Shown here piece after piece: positions 34,980 to 44,019 of a stretch of DNA of 64,000 bases. The position numbers and the translations under genes are program-made. This DNA is from an uncultured Clostridia bacterium (GTDB lineage: Bacteria; Bacillota; Clostridia; TANB77; CAG-508). Location of the stretch: NCBI GenBank assembly GCA_934119935.1, contig CAKOSX010000003.1:186001-250000 (forward strand). The letters are read 5' to 3'. The notes beneath the pieces were generated by a model that saw only the letters and a program-made list of their open reading frames with translations, had not been told where the DNA came from and did no database searches. Within the stretch, counting starts at the first letter, position 1. Each line of letters starts with the position of its first letter.

Positions 34980-37073
34980 TTGGGAAAAAATAAAGGAAAA
35001 AATGATAGAATTAGATATAATATTATAACGATATTAGTATACATAATAGGGATTGTATTGCTAGTTCAACTATTCAACCTTCAAATTGTACATGGAGCAG
35101 AATATAGAGAAACCTCAAACATAAAACTTACAAGAGAAAGTGTGTTAAAGGCAGATAGAGGAAATATCAAAGATAGTTCGGGGACAACACTTGCAACGGT
35201 TGATGCACAATATTCTATAGTATTATACAAAACGAAAGTAAGCAACGAGACATTAAATAACACAATTTTGAACTTATTAAACATATTATCCACAAATGGT
35301 GACTCGTATGTGGATAACTTCCTTATAGATGTCAATCCGTATAGGTTTAAATTAGAGGAAGAAGAAAGTCAAAAAAAGTGGAAAAAAGCAAATAACATTG
35401 ATGAGAATGCAAGTGCAGAAGAAGTTTTTAATTATTTCAAGAAAAAATACGAAATAACAACAGATAACGTAGAAGATGCCAGAAAAATATTGGCAATAAG
35501 ATATGAAATCTCATATAAAGGCTATAGTAACACAAAATCTATAGAAATAGCAAGCAATATAAGCAGACAAAGTTTAGAGCAGATAAAAGAAAGAAATGCT
35601 GAGTTTTCTGGAGTGGAAATAACCGAGACACCAATAAGAAAATATACATTGGGAAATACTGCATCTCACATTTTAGGAAGAATTGGTAGAATAGAAAGTA
35701 GTGAATTAGAGGGAAACGAAGACATATACGATCAGAACGATATAATTGGAAAAGCTGGAATTGAGTATGTATTTGAAAAATATTTAAAGGGAACAGATGG
35801 AGTAAAGCAAATAGACATGAATGTTGATGGAACCATAACCGATGAATATGTTTCAAAGGAGGCTGTGTCTGGATCGGATGTTATATTAACAATAGATTCA
35901 AAACTTCAAGCCGTAACAGAGCAAGCTTTAGCCGACAACATAAATAAAATTGCAAATCATGGATTCTCACGAGAAGATAACCCAGCAGATGCGGGTGCAG
36001 CAGTTGTATTAAATGTGAAAACAGGTGAAGTAATAGCAATGGCAAGTTATCCAGACTACGATCCATCTGCGTTTGTAAATGGAATAGATACCAACACATG
36101 GAATTACTATATAAACGGCGATACAAAACCATTGGAAAATAAGGCAATCTCAGCGATGTATTCTCCAGGATCAACTTATAAAATGGTAACAGCACTTGCT
36201 GGACTGGAAACAGGGACAATTACACCAAAAACAAAAATAAATGATACGGGTGTGTTTAGAAAATACAATAGTTCTTGGAGATGTTGGAATAAATATGGAC
36301 ATGGATACTTAAATGTATCACAAGCAATAGAGCATTCGTGCAACTATTTCTTCTACGATTTAGGAGATAGACTTGGAATAGATAACCTAGCAAAATACTC
36401 ATATTATTTAGGCTTAGGACACAAAACGGGGATCGAATTAAAAGGTGAAATATCTGGAGTACTTGCAAGCAACGAAATTGCAAAACAAGAAAACAGAGTA
36501 TGGAACCCAGGTGAAACAATATCTGCTGCAATAGGCCAAAGTTATAACACATTTACTCCACTACAAATGGCAAAATACGTTGCAATGATAGCAAACAGAG
36601 GAAAGAAACTAGATGTAACAATAGTAAAATCTATAATAAATCCAGACGGGAGCGAAGTTGCAAGAGACGAATATGAAGCATACGTAAATGAAAAATTAGG
36701 ACTACAAGAAGATGACACAGGAGAAATGCAATTTAAAGAAGAAAACATAGAAGCAATACTAGAAGGAATGAGAGGCGTTACAAGCGAATCTGGAGGAACA
36801 GCATACTCAACATTCAAAAACTTCAACATAGAAGTAGGAGGAAAAACAGGTTCTGCTCAAACAGGTGTACAAGGAAAAACAAACGCATGGTTTGTTGGAT
36901 TTGCACCATTCGATGATCCCGAAATCGCAATAGTTGTATTTGTTAGAAACGGTGGACACGGAAGCTATACAGCAGAAGTTGCAAGAGAAATAATTGCACA
37001 ATACTTTGGAATGAACACAAATCAAGTAACAGAAAACACAACAGCTATACCAACAGTACAAATAATAAACTAA
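34980..37073 (+). CDS. mrdA: Penicillin-binding protein 2 (elongation transpeptidase)
   Basis: 697 residues from the TTG at 34980, chosen because AAGGTGAG precedes it at proper distance; an upstream TTG lacks a site. N-terminal membrane helix, PBP dimerisation region (LKADRGNIKDSSGTTLA), and transpeptidase motifs SPGSTYKM with active Ser near 395, SCN, and KTGSAQ. Class B PBP acting with MreCD in lateral wall synthesis. Confidence 0.94.
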   Translation: MGKNKGKNDRIRYNIITILVYIIGIVLLVQLFNLQIVHGAEYRETSNIKLTRESVLKADRGNIKDSSGTTLATVDAQYSIVLYKTKVSNETLNNTILNLLNILSTNGDSYVDNFLIDVNPYRFKLEEEESQKKWKKANNIDENASAEEVFNYFKKKYEITTDNVEDARKILAIRYEISYKGYSNTKSIEIASNISRQSLEQIKERNAEFSGVEITETPIRKYTLGNTASHILGRIGRIESSELEGNEDIYDQNDIIGKAGIEYVFEKYLKGTDGVKQIDMNVDGTITDEYVSKEAVSGSDVILTIDSKLQAVTEQALADNINKIANHGFSREDNPADAGAAVVLNVKTGEVIAMASYPDYDPSAFVNGIDTNTWNYYINGDTKPLENKAISAMYSPGSTYKMVTALAGLETGTITPKTKINDTGVFRKYNSSWRCWNKYGHGYLNVSQAIEHSCNYFFYDLGDRLGIDNLAKYSYYLGLGHKTGIELKGEISGVLASNEIAKQENRVWNPGETISAAIGQSYNTFTPLQMAKYVAMIANRGKKLDVTIVKSIINPDGSEVARDEYEAYVNEKLGLQEDDTGEMQFKEENIEAILEGMRGVTSESGGTAYSTFKNFNIEVGGKTGSAQTGVQGKTNAWFVGFAPFDDPEIAIVVFVRNGGHGSYTAEVAREIIAQYFGMNTNQVTENTTAIPTVQIIN

Positions 37074-37148
37074 AACTGAATAAAAAATGAACATCTGATA
37101 AAGTTAAAATAGAAAGTGCAAATATTAATATAAAAGAGGATGTAGAAT

Positions 37149-37766
37149 ATGAAAAGTTGCATAACCATAAATTTAAAAAAGGACAACATAGTTATAAAAA
37201 TAAATGAGGATTTTTCACAAGAAGATATAATGTACTCATTAAGAAAAAAAATACCAGAATTAAAAAAATTATATCAAAATGAAAAAACACCAATACTAAT
37301 AACTGGCAAGGTACTAAAAAATAAAGAAATAGACGAAATACAAGAATTAATAAAAAAGCACATCGACGTAAAAATAGACTTTGATAGTCCCAAGACTTTA
37401 GGATTACATGGAATAATGAAAGCATACAATAAAGAAATAGCAACATCGGAAACAAAATTCCACAGAGGTTCAGTAAGATCCGGCCAAAAAGTAGAATTCG
37501 AAGGGAGCCTTGTAATACTAGGCGATGTAAACGACGGTGCTGAAGTAATGGCAGTAGACAACATTGTTGTATTAGGAAATTTAAGAGGGCTTGCACATGC
37601 TGGTGCAAAAGGCAACAAAGAAGCAATAATCGCAGCATCTTCAATAGAGGCACCACAACTAAGAATCTCTAACATAATAAAAGAAAGAGAAAGAGAAGAA
37701 ATACTAGAAAGCACAAGAAAAACATATGCATATGTCGATGCAGATGGGAAAATAGAATTGGAATAG
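37149..37766 (+). CDS. minC: Septum site-determining protein MinC
   Basis: 205 residues. Weakly conserved N-terminal domain; C-terminal beta-helix with FHRGSVRSGQKVEFEGSLVILGDVNDGAEVMAVDNIVVLGNLRGLAHAGAKGNKEAIIAA, the MinC signature. Inhibits FtsZ assembly away from midcell. minD and minE, which usually follow, are not next to it; an unrelated nuclease gene comes next. Confidence 0.92.
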   Translation: MKSCITINLKKDNIVIKINEDFSQEDIMYSLRKKIPELKKLYQNEKTPILITGKVLKNKEIDEIQELIKKHIDVKIDFDSPKTLGLHGIMKAYNKEIATSETKFHRGSVRSGQKVEFEGSLVILGDVNDGAEVMAVDNIVVLGNLRGLAHAGAKGNKEAIIAASSIEAPQLRISNIIKEREREEILESTRKTYAYVDADGKIELE

Positions 37767-37792
37767 ATAGAAAATTTAATAATGTTTAAGTA

Positions 37793-37849
37793 AAAATAAA
37801 TCCTCAGATTTGCAAGGGAAACTTGGAAATTTGTAGATTTATTTTTATA
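37793..37849 (+). terminator. Hairpin at the end of the mre-minC cluster
   Basis: AAAAATAAATC and GATTTATTTTT form an outer stem with a smaller stem inside; the right arm supplies a T run. Confidence 0.7.
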
Positions 37850-37901
37850 TATGGAAGGAAGAGGTATTATAAGCTTGTCGATTTGTGACGAACGATTTTT
37901 C

Positions 37902-37929
37902 TTGATTTCATGCATAAAAGATGTATAAT
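37902..37929 (+). promoter_or_regulatory. Promoter of the Rpn-type nuclease gene
   Basis: TTGATT (37902-37907), 16-bp spacer, TATAAT (37924-37929); the resulting leader is about 160 nt. Confidence 0.6.
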
Positions 37930-38092
37930 GTAAACAGTTATTTCGAAGTTTTTTATTTTATAATTTGTATCAAAATCATTGATTTTTTCAATTAGCCATT
38001 CGGCAAAATATTACTCATACAATTTGATTAAACTTTTAATAACTAAATTTAAGTATAACAATTTTTGTTATACAAAATTAAGGAGGTTATAT

Positions 38093-38995
38093 ATGCAAAA
38101 TGAAAAGAAAAGCATATTACAACCAAAGAATGATGTAGTGTTTAAAGCATTATTTTCAAGAGGAAAACCAAGGATAACACAAGCAATGTTAGAGGCTATT
38201 TTAAAGATGAAAATAGACAAGCTTGAGCTTGATAAAAGTACAGATTTGCTAAATGAAAATGCAGATGATAAAAATGGTAGACTAGATTTAAGGGCAATAA
38301 TCAATGGAAACACCGAATGTGATATAGAAGTACAACTTGTTTCAAATGATAATATAACTGAGCGATTTTTATATTATTGGGCGAAAATGTATGCTGCTAA
38401 TTTAAAAATTGGAGATAAATATAGTGATTTAAGAAAAACAATATCAATAATAATTTTAGATGACGATTTTAAATTGACGAAAAATCTTGAAAGACCACAG
38501 ACAACATGGAGAATACGAGAGAGTGAAGCTACGCATCTTGTATTGACAGATTACTTTGAAATAATTATAATAGAGATACCGAAGGTAGTAAAAGCATACC
38601 AAAAAACACCAAATGACGAAGTACTGCAATGGATGCTTTTTCTAGATAATCCAGAAAAAGAGGAGGTAGCTCGTATAATGGAAGAAAATAAGGATATTAA
38701 AGAAGCAAAGGAAGAGTTGGAAAGAATAAGCCAAGATGATATACTAAGAAGAAAGGCATTAAATAGAACACTTGAAATAGCTGATAAATTACAGTTAAAG
38801 AAAGAGGCAAAAGAGGCAAGAGAAAAAGGCTTATCAGATGGACTAGTAACAGGAGAAAAAATTGGAATAGAGAAGGAAAAAAAGTCTGTAATAAAAAAGT
38901 TACATGAACTTAATATACCTGTAGAACAAATTGCAAAAGTGGTAGAATTAAAAGAAGAAGAGGTAAAACAAATATTAAATGATAAAAAAGCATAA
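38093..38995 (+). CDS. Rpn family PD-(D/E)XK nuclease / transposase-like protein
   Basis: 300 residues from the ATG behind AGGAGG; an upstream extension has no ribosome site. PKNDVVFKALFSRGKPRITQAMLEAIL, GRLDLRAIINGNTECDIEVQLV (the D..ExQ nuclease core), FLYYWAKMYAANLKIGDKYSDLRKTISIIIL are typical of PDDEXK_2/Rpn proteins. They are linked to RecA-independent recombination and defence-like functions. The C-terminus is charged helix with EEEVKQIL. Flanked by a leader promoter and a 20-bp perfect palindrome. Confidence 0.85.
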   Translation: MQNEKKSILQPKNDVVFKALFSRGKPRITQAMLEAILKMKIDKLELDKSTDLLNENADDKNGRLDLRAIINGNTECDIEVQLVSNDNITERFLYYWAKMYAANLKIGDKYSDLRKTISIIILDDDFKLTKNLERPQTTWRIRESEATHLVLTDYFEIIIIEIPKVVKAYQKTPNDEVLQWMLFLDNPEKEEVARIMEENKDIKEAKEELERISQDDILRRKALNRTLEIADKLQLKKEAKEAREKGLSDGLVTGEKIGIEKEKKSVIKKLHELNIPVEQIAKVVELKEEEVKQILNDKKA

Positions 38996-39015
38996 CCTTT
39001 CGCTATAGCGAAAGG
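38996..39015. repeat. Perfect 20-bp palindrome after the Rpn gene
   Basis: CCTTTCGCTATAGCGAAAGG starts at the base after the stop codon. No T run follows. It may be a 3' hairpin or a protein-binding site between converging genes. Confidence 0.6.
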
Positions 39016-39028
39016 TAGACATAACTTA

Positions 39029-39523
39029 TTAAGTCAAAAGCAATAATACCAATGTAAAGAAAAGGTATGGATCATTTACTTTTTCATTATATAAAAAGAA
39101 CAAAATACATAAAATAAGTACATCATCAAAATATAAATTAATTCCGAAAAAGCTGAATAATGGAGGCAACTCTTGTTGTTTAGCTTTTTCTTTTTTTGGT
39201 TGAGTAATATTTTTTTTGTATGATGAAGATTTGCCTTTGCATAAATTGTAATCAGTATTTATTTGTTTGGGACTAGTTTTCGAGTGTACATTGTATGATG
39301 AAGGTCGATAATTTAGGTTATTACGAGAATTCATTGGTGCTTGTGAAATTTGTCTATTATTTTGAGTATATGGGGTGGAATAATAAGAATTTCTATTTCG
39401 TGGTTGAGCTCTACTATTATTTCGTATGTATTCTTGATTTTGTTGTGGCATATTTCTATAAACATTTGGATTCATATAACGCATGTAATTTGGAAGTCCA
39501 AAGTAGGGATAATTAGCTACCAT
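39029..39523 (-). CDS. Asn/Tyr-rich protein with C-terminal hydrophobic segment
   Basis: About 164 residues from the ATG at 39523 (in-frame GTGs lie just upstream). The first 120 residues are low complexity, rich in Asn, Tyr, Arg, Ser and Gln; the last 40 are hydrophobic (FSFFGINLYFDDVLILCILFFLYNEKVNDPYLFF..), like the short membrane hairpins at the ends of some clostridial sporulation-type small proteins. Overlaps the preceding gene. Function unknown; a spore-surface role is speculative. Confidence 0.6.
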   Translation of the reverse strand: MVANYPYFGLPNYMRYMNPNVYRNMPQQNQEYIRNNSRAQPRNRNSYYSTPYTQNNRQISQAPMNSRNNLNYRPSSYNVHSKTSPKQINTDYNLCKGKSSSYKKNITQPKKEKAKQQELPPLFSFFGINLYFDDVLILCILFFLYNEKVNDPYLFFTLVLLLLT

Positions 39524-39986
39524 TCTTATCACCACCAGATTGCCTCATTAATTCGAAAACCTTTTCCATATTAAATAATTGAATGTATTCGTCGACTTTT
39601 GCCTGTCTGCTAGGTTTTAAATATGGTTTTAACGAACGAAGTAAGTTTACACCAGAATTGTTAGAAGGACTGTTCATGGCACTAATTATTTTTTGCATTT
39701 TCATCATAGTATTAATATCTATGTTCGGCATTGATTGCTCAAAACCGTTGATGGAACCACGATTAGCGGATTGCTCTGAATTAGCAGAGTCAGTAGAATT
39801 AGCCTGGTTTACATATGAATTCATGTTAGATTCAGAAGCATTTCCACTGGTACTATTCCCAGAAGTAGTACTATTTTGAGCAGAATTATTTTGCAGTGAA
39901 TTAAGCATTTCTTTTATATTATCTGGAATTTGTTTCCCTTCCATCATAGTAGAAAAACTTTTTAACATATCAGCCATATCTGCCAT
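39513..39986 (-). CDS. Low-complexity Ser/Asn-rich protein of unknown function
   Basis: 157 residues. Helical N-terminus (MADMADMLKSFSTMMEGKQIPDNIKEMLNSL), a Ser/Asn/Thr-rich middle (about 33-80), and a helical C-terminus (INTMMKMQKIISAM.., LKPYLKPSRQAKVDEYIQLFNMEKVFELMRQ). The C-terminal motif resembles small clostridial sporulation proteins but I cannot name it. Middle of a three-gene operon. Confidence 0.65.
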   Translation of the reverse strand: MADMADMLKSFSTMMEGKQIPDNIKEMLNSLQNNSAQNSTTSGNSTSGNASESNMNSYVNQANSTDSANSEQSANRGSINGFEQSMPNIDINTMMKMQKIISAMNSPSNNSGVNLLRSLKPYLKPSRQAKVDEYIQLFNMEKVFELMRQSGGDKNGS

Positions 39987-40010
39987 AAAAATTCAGTCCT
40001 TCCAATAAAA

Positions 40011-40160
40011 TTAATTATTTTTGTTATTCATTTGTTTCAGTATTTCCTCAGGGCTCTTATTTCCAAGCATTTTAGAAACTTGATTCATTTTCTCTTCAAG
40101 CTCTTTCTTATCCATCTTAGAAATCATATTCATCATATCGTTAAAATTCATTTCAGACAT
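40011..40160 (-). CDS. Small helical protein, first gene of the low-complexity operon
   Basis: 49 residues behind AAAGGATG. Met/Asn/Lys-rich helix: MSEMNFNDMMNMISKMDKKE, then KMNQVSKMLGNKSPEEILKQM. Its helices resemble those of the following gene's N-terminus. Stop to next start is 24 nt. Function unknown. Confidence 0.65.
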   Translation of the reverse strand: MSEMNFNDMMNMISKMDKKELEEKMNQVSKMLGNKSPEEILKQMNNKNN

Positions 40161-40230
40161 ATTAAATTCATCCTTTCTTAATTTACTTAAAGGCTAAGCC
40201 TCTAGGTAAATTATATTCCAAGACAAAAAT

Positions 40231-40257
40231 ATAATACCATTGTTTAAATGGTATTAT
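40231..40257 (-). terminator. Terminator of the nucleotidyltransferase operon
   Basis: ATAATACCATT / AATGGTATTAT stem; on the minus strand a TATTTTTG tract follows. A second hairpin (TTACTTA..TAGGTAA, 40182-40209) lies between it and the next minus-strand gene. Confidence 0.75.
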
Positions 40258-40282
40258 ATAATATTCTGTAAGATAAAATTTG

Positions 40283-41503
40283 TTACAACATATGATTATA
40301 TTTTTTGTATAGTTCTAATGCTGTTTCTGGTGTCTGTGAACCAGTAAATGCTTTTATTGGAGCAAACTCTTCATCAGGCTTAACTTCTAAAAGAAGAATT
40401 CTATCAAAAAGTGCGAATGCATCAAAAATAAATTTTTCAAATTTAAAAGAGTTCGGTTTAATTGGAACTTCTTTCATGCCTTCTGAGTTTATAAAGTCAC
40501 ATTTTTTAAAAGCTCTGTGATAAGGTAAATCAGCATTAATAAGTCTGTTTAGAGCATTTATAGAAAATAAATGTGCCAGTATATTTTTTTGAGTGTACTT
40601 TGAAAGCTCATTTTCTGGTATGTTTTTGGGATCTATTATACTTGGATGCCCATCAACATCGGCAAAAACCCATTCTGCTGAGTTCAAATCTACTTTTCTT
40701 ATTGATTTGCTTGCAATTTCACAATTAGTTGCTATTGTTAACCCTAAAAATAATGGATCAACAAGTTTTAGCAAAATGTTATCTATTCCACCAATAAATA
40801 ACCATTCAATGTTATTTTTAATTAAATCATCAACATAGCCAGCTTTGGCAAACGACTTAAACACATCACCGTTACCATTAGAACCCGTTTTTATCGAGTA
40901 AGGTGTCTCTAATAAAACTTTCGTGTCAACATCTATAAGTGGTAGGGTATCTTGTATGAAAAATTTGATTTTATCTTTTGGGTAATCAAAATAGTTATTC
41001 AATTTAAAGTATTCTTTTGTCGCTTTATCGTTGGCAGGGCTGGTCATTACATACCAGTTAAGTGCAATGCCATGATCTTTTTTGAAGTTTTTCAAGTTGT
41101 CGCAGGCAAACTCGAATAAAGATTTCTTGGGTGGAATATCAATTTCATAAGAACCTTTCGGCCCCTTGTATCCAAGTCTTGTGCCTTGACCACCAGCTAA
41201 AGTGATTATAGCTAATTTTCCTGCTTTTATAACATCATATCCAATTTTTGAATATTTACCGATTTCTTCTTTTGTAAGCTTTTGTTTTTCAATGTGAGGA
41301 ATAGGTGAAATTCTATCATATGATATTGAGTCATCGATTGTTGAATTTATGTACAATCTCTGCATTTTTTCAAAGTCGATAGAACGAATTTGATTAATTA
41401 ACATTTGCTTTTCGGAATCAGTTAGTTCATCATAAAAATTTAATACATGCTCTTGATTATATTTTTTTAAAGTTTGCATTATATCATGCGGCTCTGTATC
41501 CAT
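40283..41503 (-). CDS. UDPGP-family nucleotidyltransferase (UDP-N-acetylhexosamine pyrophosphorylase-like)
   Basis: 406 residues. LAIITLAGGQGTRLGYKGPKGSYEI is the nucleotide-binding loop of the UDPGP type 1 family; FFIQDTLPLID, KTGSNGNGDVFKSF and FIGGIDNILLKLVDPLF are further family motifs. It makes UDP-GlcNAc, UDP-GalNAc or UDP-glucose from the sugar-1-phosphate and UTP. Unusual in bacteria that also use GlmU; substrate undetermined. Followed by its terminator; co-directional with the phosphoesterase upstream (21-nt gap). Confidence 0.85.
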   Translation of the reverse strand: MDTEPHDIMQTLKKYNQEHVLNFYDELTDSEKQMLINQIRSIDFEKMQRLYINSTIDDSISYDRISPIPHIEKQKLTKEEIGKYSKIGYDVIKAGKLAIITLAGGQGTRLGYKGPKGSYEIDIPPKKSLFEFACDNLKNFKKDHGIALNWYVMTSPANDKATKEYFKLNNYFDYPKDKIKFFIQDTLPLIDVDTKVLLETPYSIKTGSNGNGDVFKSFAKAGYVDDLIKNNIEWLFIGGIDNILLKLVDPLFLGLTIATNCEIASKSIRKVDLNSAEWVFADVDGHPSIIDPKNIPENELSKYTQKNILAHLFSINALNRLINADLPYHRAFKKCDFINSEGMKEVPIKPNSFKFEKFIFDAFALFDRILLLEVKPDEEFAPIKAFTGSQTPETALELYKKYNHML

Positions 41504-41524
41504 AAAACACCTCGTTTAATTTAT

Positions 41525-42325
41525 TTAATATGAACTTGCGGTTCGTAGACTGTTAATCATTTTCTCTTTACCTGGCATATCAGAATTCTGAAGGTATTCA
41601 ATTTCTTTATTAATATCAAAAGGAACTCTAACAAGGTTAATAGAAAATGTAGACAGATCTTTTGAACCATAAGTGCCTTCTAGTATAATATATGAAGCAA
41701 GTGTAGAAAAGCGATTACTCTCATCATATAAATTATTTGCGTTAGTCATTTCAATAGGCATTCCAACACTGCCAGTATTGAAAATCATTTTATTTTGATA
41801 CCTGAAAATATTAGGTGTGTGGATGTGACCATATCCAATTACATCTGGAACAGGATCATTGCTTGTTTTTCCTAAAAAATCAGTGTTCTCAAACAATTGC
41901 ATAGGAGAATCAAGCTCTATTATTTCACGTGCCGTGTTTTCATTTGAGTACATTGGGTTATAAATGTGAGATGTACTAAAAGGCGAAGCGTGGAATAATC
42001 TAACCAATCTGCCACTCATGTAGAATTCAGTCATAACAGGCAAATTGTGCAAATAGTTTGCTCGCTCGTCACCAATTTTCACTCTCGACCAAAAATTCTT
42101 TGTCTTAGCATTTGGCGACGAAATGGCTTCATCACAATTGCCTCTAAGTACAATTTCGCATTGCTCTCTTAGCTTATCTATAACTAAATCTGGATTGCAA
42201 CACTTAGTAACGCTGTCTCCAAGACAATAAATTCTAGAAATTCCCCTAGAATGTATATCATCTAAAACGGCGTTTAGTGCGGTTATGTTTCCATGTACAT
42301 CTGAAATAATTGCAATTCTATCCAT
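41525..42325 (-). CDS. Metallophosphoesterase (YfcE/PP-type)
   Basis: 266 residues from the ATG at 42325 behind AAGGAG; a long upstream extension is rejected. Metal motifs: ISDVHGN (about 6-12), GDSVTK, RGNCDE, H in FHASP, and GHIHTP. Probable cytoplasmic phosphodiesterase or protein/nucleotide phosphatase; substrate unknown. Confidence 0.85.
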   Translation of the reverse strand: MDRIAIISDVHGNITALNAVLDDIHSRGISRIYCLGDSVTKCCNPDLVIDKLREQCEIVLRGNCDEAISSPNAKTKNFWSRVKIGDERANYLHNLPVMTEFYMSGRLVRLFHASPFSTSHIYNPMYSNENTAREIIELDSPMQLFENTDFLGKTSNDPVPDVIGYGHIHTPNIFRYQNKMIFNTGSVGMPIEMTNANNLYDESNRFSTLASYIILEGTYGSKDLSTFSINLVRVPFDINKEIEYLQNSDMPGKEKMINSLRTASSY

Positions 42326-43042
42326 AATTTTCTCCTTAAACTTTATAATATTATAATCTAAAAATGGGAAAATTTCAATACTTTTTAGGTTTGATAGAAA
42401 GATATAGAAAATATCTAATATTTTGAATGCTAAAGAGAAGAAAATTAATAATTTTCTGGTTTGAATAATGTCACAAAAAAACGAACCAAAGAACATAACA
42501 TCAAAAAAGCTCAAAGAATACAAGATAAAGTAAAAATATAAGAATAAATGACATACGAAAAAGCTTGATAAATAGACACTTACGTGGTATTATAATTTTA
42601 GTTTTATAAAACATTAATTCAACAAAATGTACAAGCTATGGATTGTACGAAAATATCGATATTTTAAGTTTTTGTAGAGGTGTCTCTATTACACAATGCA
42701 ACAATTACTATTTTGTTCTAAAAGTATCCCATAAGAAAAATAAGCAAAGAAACTAATGACTCATAACCAAAAGATAAACTGATAAACATTAAGTCAGAAA
42801 TTTTTAAGCTGTGCAAAAGAAAAAATTTACTTAAAAGTTGCTCCCCCATAAACCAAAAGTAAAATAAAGAAAAGTAAAAAGCAAAGCATAAAAAAGTAAC
42901 TCTTATGCCAATTTATAGCGGAGGTGATATTTTAAAAAAGATAGTATACATATAAAGCCAAAATTATAAATAAATCCCTATTTTATTTATGAAACTTAAA
43001 ATTATATAAAGATTATAAGAGAATTCTATATTACGAGTAGGA
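42326..43042. other. Long stretch without a recognisable gene
   Basis: About 720 bp, very AT-rich, no supported reading frame. It contains an isolated perfect ribosome-site string GGAGGTGAT (42920-42928) with no convincing start after it, and ends in a strong terminator (43043-43072) that no visible + strand gene needs. It may hold a decayed gene or an unrecognised RNA. Confidence 0.5.
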
Positions 43043-43072
43043 AGAGATAGCAAATGTGCTATCTCTTTTTTT
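43043..43072 (+). terminator. Orphan Rho-independent terminator
   Basis: AGAGATAGCA (43043-43052) / TGCTATCTCT (43057-43066) and T run. No + strand gene lies upstream for over 3 kb. Confidence 0.85.
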
Positions 43073-43127
43073 GCTGATTAAAATAAAATGTGACAAAAAT
43101 AAAAAGTATACATAAACTATATTAAGA

Positions 43128-43189
43128 TAATTGACTTTGGAGGGCGATTGAAGAAGAATTACAATTTCAATTTTGTTAAAGTCAATTGA
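43128..43189 (+). promoter_or_regulatory. Leader with candidate 13-residue peptide and enclosing hairpin
   Basis: Arms AATTGACTTT (from 43129) and AAAGTCAATT (from 43178) form a 10-bp stem around an inner ATTGAA/TTCAAT stem. Within it, GGAGGG precedes a TTG-started frame (43148-43189) encoding KKNYNFNFVKVN after the start. It could be an attenuation leader of the ABC operon that starts 54 nt later. Short spacing and TTG start make the peptide uncertain. Confidence 0.4.
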
Positions 43190-43242
43190 AAAAACTTAAT
43201 TCTTATCCAATCAAATATAAAGTATGAAAGGACTGTGAAAAA

Positions 43243-44019
43243 ATGGAGAAAAAAAGCATTGTACGAATACAAAATATTTCAAAGACGTATCAAGCAGAAA
43301 ATGGAGAAGTAGAAGCACTAAAGGGAATAAATTTTGATGTAAAAGAAGGAGAATTTATAAGTATAATTGGTCCAAGTGGATGTGGTAAATCTACTCTGTT
43401 ATCAATAATTTCTGGGCTAGAAAGTAAAACAAACGGAGAAGTGTACATAGATGGAAAAGTGGGATATATGTTGCAAAAAGATAATCTTTTAGAATGGAGA
43501 ACTATTTATAAAAATGTTTTACTAGGGCTAGAAATTCAAAAGGCATTAACAGAGGAAAATAAAAATTATGCAATCGGACTTCTAAAAAAATATGGGCTAT
43601 ATGAATTTAGAAATAAATATCCAACGCAATTGTCTGGAGGCATGAGACAAAGAGTTGCACTAATAAGGACGCTGGCAATCCGTCCGAAGGTATTGCTATT
43701 AGATGAGGCGTTTTCTGCGCTTGACTACCAAACAAGGCTTATGGTAACGGAAGATATATATAATATTTTAAAAGCCGAAAACATAACAGTGTTGATGGTT
43801 ACACACGATATTTCGGAAGCCATAAGTATGTCAGATAGAGTGGTGGTTTTAAGCCAGAGACCTGCTACGGTAAAAAACATATACACAATTGACTTCGAGA
43901 TGGAGAACAGGACGCCATTAAATTGTAGAGAAAAGCCTAAATTTAGTAAGTATTTTAACATAATGTGGAAGGAGCTTGAGGAGTATGACAAAGAAGCTGG
44001 AAAAGAAATTGATGTCTGA
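43243..44019 (+). CDS. ABC importer ATP-binding protein (NitT/TauT type)
   Basis: 258 residues. Walker A GPSGCGKST (about 45-53), Q-loop MLQKDNLLEWR, signature LSGGMRQRVAL, Walker B VLLLDEAFSALD, H-loop THD. Closest in style to SsuB/TauB/ThiZ ATPases. First gene of a three-gene importer operon. Confidence 0.92.
   Translation: MEKKSIVRIQNISKTYQAENGEVEALKGINFDVKEGEFISIIGPSGCGKSTLLSIISGLESKTNGEVYIDGKVGYMLQKDNLLEWRTIYKNVLLGLEIQKALTEENKNYAIGLLKKYGLYEFRNKYPTQLSGGMRQRVALIRTLAIRPKVLLLDEAFSALDYQTRLMVTEDIYNILKAENITVLMVTHDISEAISMSDRVVVLSQRPATVKNIYTIDFEMENRTPLNCREKPKFSKYFNIMWKELEEYDKEAGKEIDV

Noticed and set aside
37979..38092. N-terminal extension of the Rpn-type nuclease
   Set aside because: The extension lacks a ribosome site and family similarity; AGGAGG precedes the ATG at 38093.
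42326..42523. 66-residue N-terminal extension of the phosphoesterase at 41525
   Set aside because: AAGGAG directly precedes the ATG at 42325, where the conserved phosphoesterase N-terminus begins.
43073..43242. TPP or FMN riboswitch upstream of the NMT1/THI5-like importer
   Set aside because: No recognisable conserved TPP or RFN core; only a simple stem with a possible leader peptide.
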